DNA from: Scandinavium sp002470465
GTDB lineage: Bacteria > Pseudomonadota > Gammaproteobacteria > Enterobacterales > Enterobacteriaceae
Direction of reading: 5' to 3'
DNA: 64,000 nucleotides
NCBI RefSeq assembly: GCF_040750395.1
Contig: NZ_JBFLVD010000008.1
Location: 62,001-126,000 of the forward strand
Below the pieces are notes generated by a model that saw only the letters and a list, made by a program, of their open reading frames with translations, had not been told where the DNA came from and did not search any database. This document shows, in pieces, positions 17,630 through 26,694 of this stretch; position 1 is the first letter of the stretch, and each line of letters opens with the position of its first letter. Both the position numbers and the translations under genes were made by a program.

Positions 17630-18464
17630 ATTTAATAAACCTGTTAATTTGATGTCGAAATCACTTAACGCCGGAAAGACAGGTTTTGCAGAACTCGTCT
17701 TTCCATTCTCTAACGCGGCTGATACTTTACGGTATCAGCCGCGTAATTTTTTTTACCAGCGCATTACATTTCCCTTGACGTTACGCGCCCTGTACTTTTA
17801 TTTGCACATTGATCAATGTCAGTTCACCAGGGCTAAAGGTTAACGCCCATTCACCTTTATCATTCTCAGGTAAAAAACGAAATTGCTTTCATTTGAAGGC
17901 AACTGTTTTGTTGCAAAAGAAATGCCTGGTTAAAATAAATGACTTTTAAACGAGGTGAATATTACAACTTTAATTTAATTATTCAATACCAATGATTATT
18001 GGTGGTGTTTTTTGTTTATCTTATTGTTATTTAATGATTTTGTTTGGGTGTTGTGATGTCATTTACCATGAGAAATATTCAGGAGCTTTGATGCTGCGGG
18101 GCTTGCTGGGATCTTTTTTTGGGATTTCTGTTGAAATATTGTTTGGGTTATATTGATAACGTGTGTCTTTAAGCCGATTTGGTTTTCATAGTAATTATTT
18201 TTTTGTCATTTCATTAGGATTGCTTAAGTGTTGAGGGTGTTTTTCATTTCGAACGAAAATTTTTACAGGTGGCAGGAATCGTTCTCGATTTTCATTTTTC
18301 AGAATAAGGTTTATCCGTTGCATTGTTTTGTGAAGTTAAGCACTAAAAACGTACCCGGCAGGTAAATTAAAGATGTCTTTTTTACTTACAAAATAGCGAT
18401 TTATTCCGAGCGGGCATTTATAAGCATTTTGAATGCCGCTATCTCCCGCTCTTTCGGGAGAAGG
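17630..18464. other. Long AT-rich non-coding region upstream of the autotransporter gene
   Basis: About 835 bases with no convincing gene, much richer in A/T than the flanks. It holds the autotransporter promoter side, a strong plus-strand terminator (17714-17754) preceded by a second hairpin (17674-17705), and a small dyad ACCAAT-GATT-ATTGGT near 17988 followed by T-runs. Near 18440 there is a CTCCCG-CTCTTT-CGGGAG hairpin past the fepC stop. The base composition is typical of regions bound by H-NS in enterobacteria. No -35/-10 pair was assigned. Confidence 0.6.
17674..17754 (+). ncRNA. Candidate small RNA 3' part: hairpin plus strong terminator
   Basis: On the plus strand, GGAAAGAC pairs with GTCTTTCC (17674-17705). 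A second stem, CGCGGCTGATAC with GTATCAGCCGCG (12 perfect base pairs, 6-base loop, 17714-17743), is followed by TAATTTTTTTT. This is a textbook Rho-independent terminator, yet no plus-strand gene lies upstream. Only the 5' end of the opposite-strand autotransporter gene is there. A short transcript antisense to the autotransporter leader is the simplest explanation. A relic of a lost gene is the alternative. The 5' end is not known. Confidence 0.45.
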
Positions 18465-19265
18465 TTATTTCCCCGCCTTACCCCACGGCACCACCAGCGG
18501 TGTCCCTGCCACCGGATCCTCAATAATCAGGCAGCGCAGGCCGTAGATTTTCTCAATCAGCTCTGCTGTCACGATCTCCTTTGGTGCGCCTTCGGCGATA
18601 ATTTTGCCATCGCGCAGGGCAATCAGGTGCGTCGCGTAGCGGCAGGCCTGATTGAGATCGTGCAGTACCGCCGCCAGGGTGTAACCCTGCTCACGGTTGA
18701 GCTCGCTCAGCAGCTCCAGCAGATCGATTTGATGGCTGATGTCGAGCCAGGTGGTTGGCTCATCGAGCAGCATGATGGCCGTTTCCTGTGCCAGTACCAT
18801 CGCAATCCATGCCCGCTGCCTTTGACCACCGGAGAGGGTATCCACGCTCTGATTCGCCAGCTCCGTCACACCCGTCGCCTGCATGGCGCGGTTGACCGCT
18901 TCGTCATCTTCCTTGCGCCAGCGTGTAAACAGCGGCTGATGCGGATAGCGCCCGCGGGCCACCAGCTCCTGTACGGTGATGTCGCCCGGCGTGTTGGCGT
19001 TCTGCGCCAGCAGGCCAATGCGGCGGGCGACTTCTTTGCTGTTGAAGCGTTGGATCTGCTCGCCATCCAGTAAAACCTGCCCGTGCTGCGGTGTCATCAG
19101 ACGGCTTAAGGTGCGCAGAAGCGTCGATTTGCCGCAGCCGTTGGGGCCGATAATGGCGGTGAAATGACCGTCGGGAATGGCGACCTGAAGATCTTCAGCA
19201 ATGATTTTTTTACCGTAGCCAAGCGTCAGGTGTTCGCCGTACAGGCGGGCGGGAGAGGCAGTCAT
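18465..19265 (-). CDS. fepC: Ferric enterobactin ABC transporter ATP-binding protein
   Basis: ATPase of the FepBDGC inner-membrane importer, 266 aa. Motifs are Walker A GPNGCGKSTLLRTLSRL, Q-loop LLAQNA, signature TLSGGQRQRAWIAMVLAQ, Walker B IMLLDEPTTWLD and H-loop AVLHDLNQ. It overlaps fepG by 4 bases at its start (ATGA) and is the last gene of fepD-fepG-fepC. In E. coli fepE lies between here and entF. It is absent in this window. Confidence 0.96.
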   Translation of the reverse strand: MTASPARLYGEHLTLGYGKKIIAEDLQVAIPDGHFTAIIGPNGCGKSTLLRTLSRLMTPQHGQVLLDGEQIQRFNSKEVARRIGLLAQNANTPGDITVQELVARGRYPHQPLFTRWRKEDDEAVNRAMQATGVTELANQSVDTLSGGQRQRAWIAMVLAQETAIMLLDEPTTWLDISHQIDLLELLSELNREQGYTLAAVLHDLNQACRYATHLIALRDGKIIAEGAPKEIVTAELIEKIYGLRCLIIEDPVAGTPLVVPWGKAGK

Positions 19266-20254
19266 TTTTTACGGGACTCCTGAATAAGCAGGGCGATAAG
19301 ATACAGGCCGCCGAGGCTGACGGTCACCACGCCCACCGGAAGCTGGTAAGGCATAAATAGCTGCTGCGCGGCAAAATCCGCCAGCGCCAGCAGCAGTGCG
19401 CCGCAAAGCGCCGACTGAGTTAAACCCCAGCGGGCAGTACCGCTCAGGCGTCGGGCGATATGTGGCGCGACGAGGGCAATAAAGGAAATCGGCCCGGCCA
19501 GAGCGGTTGAGGCGGCGGTCAGCACGACGGCGACCAGCATCAACAGTAAGCGAGAGCTTTCCACGCGCACGCCTAACGCGCAGGCGCTGTCGTCGCCCAT
19601 TTCCAGCAGCCGCAGCCGCCGTACCAGCAGCGCGGAGCAGGCCAGCATGACCAGCAAAATGGGGGCTGCAGGGAAAATCTTTGCCCACGTCACGCCGTTA
19701 AGCGATCCGGCAAACCACAGCCCTGCCGACTGCGCAGTCTCGAGCGTGGCGCGCAGCAGCAGCCAGGTGTTGAAGGCCATCAGCATCGCACGGATGCCGA
19801 TACCGATAATGATCAGCCGGAAGGTATCAATCCCGTTGCGCCACGCCAGCAGCCAGACCAGCAGCGAGGTGATTATCCCACCTGCCATCGCGGCGAAGGC
19901 GATTGCCGTCTGGTGCTGACCAATCAACACCATCGCCACCAGTACGCCACTCCACGCCCCGGTGTTAAAGCCCATGACGTCCGGACTACCGAGTGGGTTG
20001 CGCATTAGCGACTGGAAAATTGCGCCGCTGACGCCAAGTGAGGCACCAACCAGCAGCGCCATTAGCACGCGCGGTAAGCGCCATTCTGTAACCACCATCG
20101 TCACGCCGCGGGGGGCATCACCCGTCAGCGCGGCAATCACTTGCCTAACGTCCAGAGCGACCGCGCCGCTGCGCAGGCTCCAGAGGGCAAGTAATAAAGA
20201 AGCGAGCGTGAGGAAGCCACAGCTCAGCAGCAAGCGACGCGATGGCGCAGTCAT
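19262..20254 (-). CDS. fepG: Ferric enterobactin ABC transporter permease FepG
   Basis: Inner-membrane permease of the FecCD family, 330 aa, forming the import channel with FepD. It shows the family segments ALTGDAPRGVTMVVTEWRLPR, the RVLMALLVGASLGVSGAIFQ loop and helix, RNPLGSPDVMGFNTGAW, and the C-terminal ALAGPISFIALVAPHIARRL coupling region. There is a 4-base overlap with fepD upstream and with fepC downstream. Confidence 0.96.
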   Translation of the reverse strand: MTAPSRRLLLSCGFLTLASLLLALWSLRSGAVALDVRQVIAALTGDAPRGVTMVVTEWRLPRVLMALLVGASLGVSGAIFQSLMRNPLGSPDVMGFNTGAWSGVLVAMVLIGQHQTAIAFAAMAGGIITSLLVWLLAWRNGIDTFRLIIIGIGIRAMLMAFNTWLLLRATLETAQSAGLWFAGSLNGVTWAKIFPAAPILLVMLACSALLVRRLRLLEMGDDSACALGVRVESSRLLLMLVAVVLTAASTALAGPISFIALVAPHIARRLSGTARWGLTQSALCGALLLALADFAAQQLFMPYQLPVGVVTVSLGGLYLIALLIQESRKK

Positions 20255-21273
20255 GCGGCACCTCCGCGGGAAGGCTGGCGGCGAACAAGCCAGATAAGCA
20301 CCGGCGCGCCGATGAAGGCGCTGACCACTGACACGCGCAGCTCACCTGGAACCAGCAGACGCCCGGCGATATCTGCGAACAACAGCAGGGCAGGGGTGGC
20401 GAGCAGGGTGACCGGCAGCGACCAGCGGTGATCGCCGCCGACCAGCCAGCGCGAGATGTGTGGCATCATCAGGCCGATAAAGGCGATGGGCCCCACCAGC
20501 GCGGTGGCGCAGCCGCTCAGCACGGTGATGGCGAGAAGACCAAGAATTTGCGTGCGCGCCACTTTATTGCCAAGCGCGGTGGCGGTGTCGGCACCAAGAT
20601 TCAGGCTGTTCAGTGAGCGGCTCAGGCCCAGCGCCACGGCGGCGGCGATAATCACCGGCACCAGCCCCACTTTGAGCGTCTCCAGCGAGCGGATATCCAG
20701 CGAACCGGCCTGCCAGAAGCGCAGCTGGTCGTAAACGTCCGGATTGAGCAGGGCGATACCGTTGGATAACCCTTCAAGCACTGCGCCCAGCGCAACGCCC
20801 GCCAGCGTCAGGCGAACCGGGCTGAGCTGACCGCCGCCCTGGCTGCCGGTAAAGGCCACCAGCAGCGAGGCGATCAGCGCACCGCTAAAGGCGAGTAAAA
20901 GCTGCTCCTGGGGAAGCGTCAGGCCAAACAGCGCCGCGCCCAGCACAATGGCAAAGCTTGCTCCGGCGTTAACGCCAAGAATGCCGGGATCGGCGAGGGG
21001 GTTGCGGGTCAGGGTTTGCATCAGCGCGCCCGCAAGGCCAAGCGCGCTGCCTGCCAGAAGCCCGGCAAGCGTGCGCGGCAGACGGGCATCAAGAACGATG
21101 GTGCAGTCGGCGCTACGGCAGGTGCCGGACAGAGCATCCGTCACCACGCTTAACGGCAGCGGCTTCGCGCCAATCAGAAGGCTGAGGGCGCAGGCAGCGA
21201 CCAGCAGAATGAACAGTCCGGGCACGGCGATGGGGCGCAGCGCGGCGGGAGAAAACGACATAGCAACGTCCAT
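20251..21273 (-). CDS. fepD: Ferric enterobactin ABC transporter permease FepD
   Basis: FecCD-family permease, 340 aa. It has the E. coli FepD blocks SGTCRSADCTIVLDARLPRTL, LGLAGALMQTLTRNPLADPGIL and GPIAFIGLMMPHISRWLVGG. An in-frame ATG at 21261 is an alternative start, and neither has a strong ribosome-binding site. First gene of fepDGC, divergent from entS across a Fur box that overlaps its promoter region. Confidence 0.95.
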   Translation of the reverse strand: MDVAMSFSPAALRPIAVPGLFILLVAACALSLLIGAKPLPLSVVTDALSGTCRSADCTIVLDARLPRTLAGLLAGSALGLAGALMQTLTRNPLADPGILGVNAGASFAIVLGAALFGLTLPQEQLLLAFSGALIASLLVAFTGSQGGGQLSPVRLTLAGVALGAVLEGLSNGIALLNPDVYDQLRFWQAGSLDIRSLETLKVGLVPVIIAAAVALGLSRSLNSLNLGADTATALGNKVARTQILGLLAITVLSGCATALVGPIAFIGLMMPHISRWLVGGDHRWSLPVTLLATPALLLFADIAGRLLVPGELRVSVVSAFIGAPVLIWLVRRQPSRGGAA

Positions 21274-21276
21274 GAT

Positions 21277-21300
21277 GTGATAATGATAGTAATTATCGTT
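21277..21300. promoter_or_regulatory. Fur box between fepD and entS
   Basis: TGATAATGATAGTAATTATC is a close match to the 19-base Fur consensus GATAATGATAATCATTATC. It lies 4 bases upstream of the fepD start and about 75 bases upstream of entS, as in E. coli. Iron repression of both directions is expected. Confidence 0.85.
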
Positions 21301-21372
21301 CTCGATCTTATTCGCCTATGGTAGCATGTGCGGCCACGGAAATGGTATCGAAAGTTCGTTGAAGGCCCTGTG

Positions 21373-22620
21373 ATGCAAAGACAATCCTGGCTGTTGAACC
21401 TCAGCCTGCTAAAGACTCATCCGGCGTTTCGCGCCGTCTTTATCGCCCGCTTTATCTCAATTCTCTCTCTCGGCCTGCTCGGCGTGGCGGTGCCGGTTCA
21501 GATTCAGGCGCTCACCCACTCCACCTGGCACGTTGGTCTGGCGGTCACACTCACCGGCGGGGCAATGTTCATTGGCCTGATGCTTGGCGGCGTGCTGGCG
21601 GATCGCTTTGAGCGCAAAAAGCTGATTCTTCTGGCGCGTGGCACCTGCGGGCTGGGCTTTCTGGGCCTGTGGCTGAATGCGCTGCTGCCAGAGCCTTCGC
21701 TGCTGGTGATTTACCTGCTCGGCCTCTGGGACGGGCTGTTCGCCTCGATTGGCGTCACCGCGCTGCTGGCCGCAACGCCTGCACTGGTCGGGCGTGAAAA
21801 CCTGATGCAGGCCGGGGCGATCACTATGCTGACGGTACGCCTGGGCTCGGTCATTTCGCCGATGGTCGGTGGCCTGCTGCTGGCGAGCGGCGGCTTCTCC
21901 TGGAACTACCTGCTGGCAGCGCTCGGCACCTTTATCACTACGCTTACGCTCCTGCGTTTGCCGCAGCTGCCGCCTCCGCCGCAGCCGCGTGAACACCCGT
22001 TTACTTCTTTAATGGCCGGGCTGCGCTTCCTGTTCAGCAATCCGCTGATTGGCGGCATAGCGCTGCTCGGCGGCCTGCTGACGATGGCGAGTGCGGTGCG
22101 CGTCCTCTATCCGGCGTTGGCGGTGGGTTGGCAGATGTCTGCGGCACAAATTGGCCTGCTGTATGCGGCTATTCCGCTCGGTGCTGCCCTTGGCGCGCTG
22201 ACCAGCGGCAACCTGGCCCGCAGCGAAAGGCCGGGGCAGATCATGCTGCTCGCGACGGTCGGATCGTTTGTCGCGATCGGCGTATTCAGCCTGATGCCCG
22301 CCTGGGCGTTGGGTGCGCTGTGCCTCGCGCTGTTTGGCTGGCTGAGCGCGATAAGTTCGCTGTTGCAGTACACGCTCATTCAGACGCAAACCCCTGAAGC
22401 GATGCTCGGGCGCATTAACGGCCTGTGGACCGCGCAAAACGTGACCGGCGATGCCATCGGCGCTGCGCTGCTCGGGGGCTTTGGCTCGATGCTGACGCCC
22501 GCTGCGGCGGCAAGTGCGAGTGGATGGATACTGGCGGCGGTTGGCGTGGTACTGGTGGTCTTGCTGGGGGAACTGCGCCGGTTCCGTCAGGCTCCGGTGC
22601 AGGTGGAAGAGGTGGCATGA
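21373..22620 (+). CDS. entS: Enterobactin exporter EntS (major facilitator superfamily)
   Basis: Twelve-helix proton-driven exporter that moves enterobactin from cytoplasm to periplasm, 415 aa from ATG 21373 (MQRQSWLLNLSLLKTHPAFRAVF), the E. coli EntS start. The MFS loop motif GGVLADRFERKKLILLARG is present after helix 2. LLAATPALVGRENLMQAGAITML and RINGLWTAQNVTGDAIGAAL are conserved EntS blocks. The 15 upstream in-frame codons are not family-like. It is followed directly by a REP pair. Confidence 0.96.
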   Translation: MQRQSWLLNLSLLKTHPAFRAVFIARFISILSLGLLGVAVPVQIQALTHSTWHVGLAVTLTGGAMFIGLMLGGVLADRFERKKLILLARGTCGLGFLGLWLNALLPEPSLLVIYLLGLWDGLFASIGVTALLAATPALVGRENLMQAGAITMLTVRLGSVISPMVGGLLLASGGFSWNYLLAALGTFITTLTLLRLPQLPPPPQPREHPFTSLMAGLRFLFSNPLIGGIALLGGLLTMASAVRVLYPALAVGWQMSAAQIGLLYAAIPLGAALGALTSGNLARSERPGQIMLLATVGSFVAIGVFSLMPAWALGALCLALFGWLSAISSLLQYTLIQTQTPEAMLGRINGLWTAQNVTGDAIGAALLGGFGSMLTPAAAASASGWILAAVGVVLVVLLGELRRFRQAPVQVEEVA

Positions 22621-22747
22621 TTGCCGGGTGGCGCTGCGCTTACCCGGCCTACGATGTTTCGTTGGACGGGCAAGCAACGTGCTACCCGACGATGTCAAAC
22701 AGGGTTTCGCTATTTTGTAGGCCCGGCAAGCGTAGTGCCGCCGGGCA
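22620..22747. repeat. REP/BIME element between entS and fepB
   Basis: Inverted REP units, GCCGGGTGGCGCTGCGCTTA near the entS stop and GTAGGCCCGGCAAGCGTAG before the fepB end, fill the gap between these convergent genes. In mRNA they would form stable hairpins at both 3' ends. Confidence 0.85.
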
Positions 22748-22752
22748 TTTAC

Positions 22753-23712
22753 TTAGCCGAACAGTTTTTCAAGACGCTCCAGCACCCGCATTGCGCTGTA
22801 ATAGTCGAGACGGAAAGTTTCGGTGCCAAGCGCATACACGCGCTTGTTTTGCACCGCCTCAAGGTGAGACAGCAGCGGGTTAGCTTCAATGGCATCGGTG
22901 TCCTTCTGGTCACCGGCGAAGACAAACAGCGACTGCCCGTTCAGGCCCGCCGCCAGGGTTTCACCGCCGAGCTGGATGATGTCGTGACGCTTCCCCTGGC
23001 TCTGGCTGGTGTGCAGACCGGCGGGGAGCGGGGCGAGGGTAAAACCAAGCTGCTCGAGCAGCTTGCCCTGGGCGGATTCCGGGGTCCACAGGTTGGCGCT
23101 GTGCGCGGCGGCGGTATAAACCAGCGCGCTTACCGGCTGCGGCGGCAGCTTCATTTGCTGCTTGAGCGTCGCCATCCGGGAATCAAATTCAGCAATGCGC
23201 TGTGTTGCCTGCTTTTCCTGGCCGGTGATTTTGCCAAGCTGAGTCAGCAGGCTCTGCCAGCTCTGGTCGTCGTAGTTGATGATAAGCGTCGGGGCAATGG
23301 TTGATAGCTGATCGTAAAGCGCGAGTGCTGAATCACCGCCGGTGGCGCTAATCAGGATCAGATCCGGCATCTGCGCAGCCACGGCTTCGGCGTTCGGTTC
23401 ACCAATGTATAGCCTGGCGACGTGGCGCTCTCTGGCAATCTCGCCCCACTGGCGCAAAAAGCCCTGGCCGTCCGCCACGCGATTGTTGGGCGTGGTGGCC
23501 CCGCTGGCGACAACAGGGGCGTCAATGGCCAGCAGCGAACCGGTGAGGGTGACGCTGGTGGAGACGATGCGCACTGGCTTGTGTTCAAGCTGGTGCGTGC
23601 CGCGGCTGTCTGTCACTTCGCGCGGCCAGTCGGCGGCCAGGCCTGGGGTTAATCCGAAAAGGAAAAGCCCGGAAACGAGCAGGGTGTTGCGGAAAAAAAC
23701 GGGGAATTTCAC
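22753..23712 (-). CDS. fepB: Ferric enterobactin periplasmic binding protein
   Basis: Periplasmic receptor that hands ferric enterobactin to FepDG, 319 aa. The signal peptide is 1-26 (LFGLTPGLA/ADWPREV). The mature protein shows the PBP2/BtuF-type fold pattern: REVTDSRGTHQLEHKPVRIVSTSVTLTG, PDLILISATGGDSALALYDQLS and the C-terminal NKRVYALGTETFRLDYYSAM. It is divergent from entC across a Fur-regulated gap. Confidence 0.95.
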   Translation of the reverse strand: MKFPVFFRNTLLVSGLFLFGLTPGLAADWPREVTDSRGTHQLEHKPVRIVSTSVTLTGSLLAIDAPVVASGATTPNNRVADGQGFLRQWGEIARERHVARLYIGEPNAEAVAAQMPDLILISATGGDSALALYDQLSTIAPTLIINYDDQSWQSLLTQLGKITGQEKQATQRIAEFDSRMATLKQQMKLPPQPVSALVYTAAAHSANLWTPESAQGKLLEQLGFTLAPLPAGLHTSQSQGKRHDIIQLGGETLAAGLNGQSLFVFAGDQKDTDAIEANPLLSHLEAVQNKRVYALGTETFRLDYYSAMRVLERLEKLFG

Positions 23713-23734
23713 GACGTCAAAGTCCTGTTTTATG

Positions 23735-23865
23735 GATGTTAATGAATCTCATTTTCACTTCTGCGCGTCGCAGATGCAAGGGGGATGATGCGTCTGAAGT
23801 TGACAAGGAAGCGTTTTACTTTTAGCTTACCGAACCAAAATATAAATGATAATCATTCTTAATAT
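23735..23865. promoter_or_regulatory. Fur boxes between fepB and entC
   Basis: AATGATAATCATTCTTAAT near 23846-23864 is a strong Fur-box match upstream of entC. AATGAATCTCATTTTCA near 23741-23757 is a weaker match upstream of fepB. The gap 23713-23887 thus holds one box for each divergent direction, matching the E. coli entC-fepB control region. Confidence 0.82.
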
Positions 23866-23887
23866 CTTTATCGTTTTGGAGGATAAT

Positions 23888-25063
23888 ATGGAAACGTTAC
23901 TGGCTGAGGCCGAACAGGAAGTCGCACCAACGCTGTCCCCTGACAGCTTCTTTTTTATGTCGCCGTATCGTAGCTTCACCACCTCTGGCTGCTTCCGTCG
24001 CGTGTCGCAGCCGGTTGAAGGCGGAGAAGATTTAGCGGGAGAGTTTCAGCAAAGCATCAGCAAAGCCTTTGCCGATGCGAAAGCCGCCGGTGTCCAGCGT
24101 CCGCTGCTGGTGGGCGCTATCCCGTTTGATACCACCCAGCCCTCCGCGCTGTTCATTCCGCAGCACAGCGAAACCTTCTCCCGCACGGCGAAACAGCACT
24201 CGGCGCCTTACGTCGCGGGCCTGAAGCCAATGCAGGTGCAGGCGCGGCAGGAAATTCCGGGGCAGGATGAATTTATGACGATGGTGGAACGCGCTGCGGC
24301 GCTGACCGCCACGCCGGAAGTTGACAAAGTGGTGCTCTCGCGTCTGATTGAGCTCACTACCGATTCCGCCGTGGATACCGGTGCATTGCTGGAGCGCCTC
24401 ATCGCGCAGAACCCGGTGAGCTTCAACTTCCACGTGCCGCTGCCGGACGGTGGCGTGCTGCTCGGCGCCAGCCCGGAGCTGCTGCTGCGCAAGGAGGGCT
24501 CCCATTTCAGTTCCCTGCCGCTGGCGGGTTCAGCCCGTCGTCAGCCGGATAACGTGCTGGATCGTGAAGCGGGCAACCGCCTGCTGGCCTCGCAGAAAGA
24601 TCGCCACGAGCACGAGCTGGTAACCCAGGCCATGAGGAACGTCCTGACGCCGCGCAGCGATGCGCTTTCTCTTCCTTCCTCGCCGCAGCTCATCACCACG
24701 CCAACCCTCTGGCATCTGGCAACGCCGATTGAAGGCGAAGCTAAAGCCGATGAAAACGCCCTGACGCTTGCCTGCCTGCTGCACCCGACGCCTGCGCTGA
24801 GCGGTTTCCCGCATGATGTGGCGAAGCGGCTGATTGCCGAGCTTGAGCCGTTCGAGCGCGAACTGTTCGGCGGCATCGTCGGCTGGTGCGATGCGGAAGG
24901 CAACGGCGAGTGGGTGGTCACTATCCGCTGCGCGAAAGTGCATGACAACCACATCCGCCTGTTTGCCGGGGCGGGCATTGTGCCTGCCTCTTCGCCGCTC
25001 GGCGAATGGCGTGAAACCGGCGTCAAGCTGACCACCATGCTGAACGTATTTGGCCTCAATTAA
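23888..25063 (+). CDS. entC: Isochorismate synthase EntC
   Basis: Converts chorismate to isochorismate, the committed step to 2,3-dihydroxybenzoate. It has 391 aa from ATG 23888 after a GGAGGATAAT ribosome-binding site. The open frame extends 14 codons upstream into the promoter and is rejected. Chorismate-binding-fold blocks are VDKVVLSRLIELTTDSAV, FHVPLPDGGVLLGASPELLL, LAGSARRQPDNVLDREAGNR, TPTLWHLATPIEG, HPTPALSGFPHDVA and LFAGAGIVPASSP. It is the first gene of entCEBAH. Confidence 0.97.
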   Translation: METLLAEAEQEVAPTLSPDSFFFMSPYRSFTTSGCFRRVSQPVEGGEDLAGEFQQSISKAFADAKAAGVQRPLLVGAIPFDTTQPSALFIPQHSETFSRTAKQHSAPYVAGLKPMQVQARQEIPGQDEFMTMVERAAALTATPEVDKVVLSRLIELTTDSAVDTGALLERLIAQNPVSFNFHVPLPDGGVLLGASPELLLRKEGSHFSSLPLAGSARRQPDNVLDREAGNRLLASQKDRHEHELVTQAMRNVLTPRSDALSLPSSPQLITTPTLWHLATPIEGEAKADENALTLACLLHPTPALSGFPHDVAKRLIAELEPFERELFGGIVGWCDAEGNGEWVVTIRCAKVHDNHIRLFAGAGIVPASSPLGEWRETGVKLTTMLNVFGLN

Positions 25064-25072
25064 GGACTGATG

Positions 25073-26683
25073 ATGAGTGTTGCTTTTACGCCGTGGCCGG
25101 AAGATCTCGCGGCCCGCTACCGTGAAAAAGGCTACTGGCAGGATCTGCCGCTGACCGACATTCTGACGCGCCACGCGAATAACGATGCGGTGGCCGTTAT
25201 CGATGGCGATCGCCGGGTGACTTATCGCGAACTTAACGTGCTGGTGGATAATCTCGCCGCCTCTTTGCAGCATCATGGACTGAAGGCAGGCGAAACCGCG
25301 CTGGTGCATCTGGGCAACGTGACGGAGTTTTATGTCACGTTCTTTGCGCTGCTGCGGGCAGGCGTCGCGCCGGTTAATGCGCTATTCAGCCATCAGCGCA
25401 GTGAACTGCACGCCTACGCAGCGCAAATTGAACCGGCTCTGCTGATTGCGGATCGCGATCATGCCCTGTTTGCCGACGATACGTTCCTCAACGCTTTCGT
25501 CGACCAGCACCGCTCGGTGCGCAAGGTATTGCTGAATCATGACCAGGGCGAACACAGCCTGGCGGCGGCGATGGCAACTCCGGCGGATAACGTTGTATCG
25601 TCGTCGACCAGCGCCGGAGAAGTGGCCTTCTTCCAGCTTTCCGGCGGCAGCACGGGCACGCCGAAGCTGATCCCGCGCACTCACAACGATTACTACTACA
25701 GCATCCGTCGCAGCAATGAGATTTGCCACTTCGACGAAAACACGCGCTATCTCTGTGCCTTACCTGCCGCCCATAACTACGCACTGAGCTCGCCCGGTGC
25801 GCTCGGGGTGTTCCTCGCAGGTGGCTGCGTGGTGTTAGCCGCCGATCCCAGCGCCACGCTCTGCTTCCCGCTGATCGAACAGCATCAGATTACGGTTGCC
25901 GCTCTGGTGCCGCCCGCGGTGAGCCTGTGGCTGCAGGAGATTCAGGCCAGCGGCAGTAACGCGCAGCTTGCTTCACTCACCCTGTTGCAGGTCGGCGGGG
26001 CGCGTCTCTCCGCCACGCTTGCGGCGCGCATTCCGGCAGAAATTGGCTGCCAGCTTCAGCAGGTGTTCGGCATGGCGGAAGGGCTGGTGAACTACACCCG
26101 GCTGGACGATTCGCCGGAGCGCATCATCAACACGCAAGGCTGCCCGATGTCTCCCGATGACGAAGTGTGGGTGGCGGATGCCGACGGCAACCCGCTGCCG
26201 CGTGGAGAAGTCGGGCGACTGATGACCCGCGGGCCGTACACCTTCCGCGGCTATTACAAAAGCCCGCAGCACAACGCCAGCGCTTTTGATGCCAACGGCT
26301 TTTACGGCTCAGGTGACCTGATTTCCATCGACGAGGATGGCTACATCACCGTTCAGGGACGCGAAAAAGATCAGATCAACCGCGGCGGTGAAAAGATCGC
26401 GGCGGAAGAAATTGAAAACCTGCTGCTGCGCCACGAGTCGGTGGTTTATGCGGCGCTGGTGAGCATGGAAGACAGCCTGCTCGGTGAGAAAAGCTGCGCG
26501 TATCTGGTGGTGAAAGCGCCGCTGCGTGCGGTTGCGGTTCGCCGCTTTCTGCGCGAGCAGGGCGTCGCCGAATTCAAGCTGCCGGATCGCGTGGAGTGCG
26601 TGGATGCACTGCCGCTGACGCCGGTAGGGAAAGTCGATAAAAAACAATTACGTCAGTGGATCGCCGATCGCGCCCTGGCCTGA
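25073..26683 (+). CDS. entE: 2,3-dihydroxybenzoate-AMP ligase EntE
   Basis: Stand-alone adenylation enzyme, 536 aa, that activates 2,3-dihydroxybenzoate and loads it onto the EntB carrier domain. It has the ANL-superfamily motifs LSGGSTGTPKLIPRTH, FGMAEGLVNYTR, YGSGDLISIDEDGYI and GREKDQINRGGEKIAAEEIE, with the catalytic lysine region LPLTPVGKVDKKQL. Two adjacent ATGs (25070, 25073) are possible. The second has better spacing from TAAGGA. The gene begins 9 bases after the entC stop. Confidence 0.97.
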   Translation: MSVAFTPWPEDLAARYREKGYWQDLPLTDILTRHANNDAVAVIDGDRRVTYRELNVLVDNLAASLQHHGLKAGETALVHLGNVTEFYVTFFALLRAGVAPVNALFSHQRSELHAYAAQIEPALLIADRDHALFADDTFLNAFVDQHRSVRKVLLNHDQGEHSLAAAMATPADNVVSSSTSAGEVAFFQLSGGSTGTPKLIPRTHNDYYYSIRRSNEICHFDENTRYLCALPAAHNYALSSPGALGVFLAGGCVVLAADPSATLCFPLIEQHQITVAALVPPAVSLWLQEIQASGSNAQLASLTLLQVGGARLSATLAARIPAEIGCQLQQVFGMAEGLVNYTRLDDSPERIINTQGCPMSPDDEVWVADADGNPLPRGEVGRLMTRGPYTFRGYYKSPQHNASAFDANGFYGSGDLISIDEDGYITVQGREKDQINRGGEKIAAEEIENLLLRHESVVYAALVSMEDSLLGEKSCAYLVVKAPLRAVAVRRFLREQGVAEFKLPDRVECVDALPLTPVGKVDKKQLRQWIADRALA

Positions 26684-26694
26684 AGGAGAAGAGT

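Noticed and set aside
17619..17843. Plus-strand 74-codon open frame upstream of the autotransporter gene
   Set aside because: It runs through the strong terminator hairpin, lacks a ribosome-binding site and resembles no protein.
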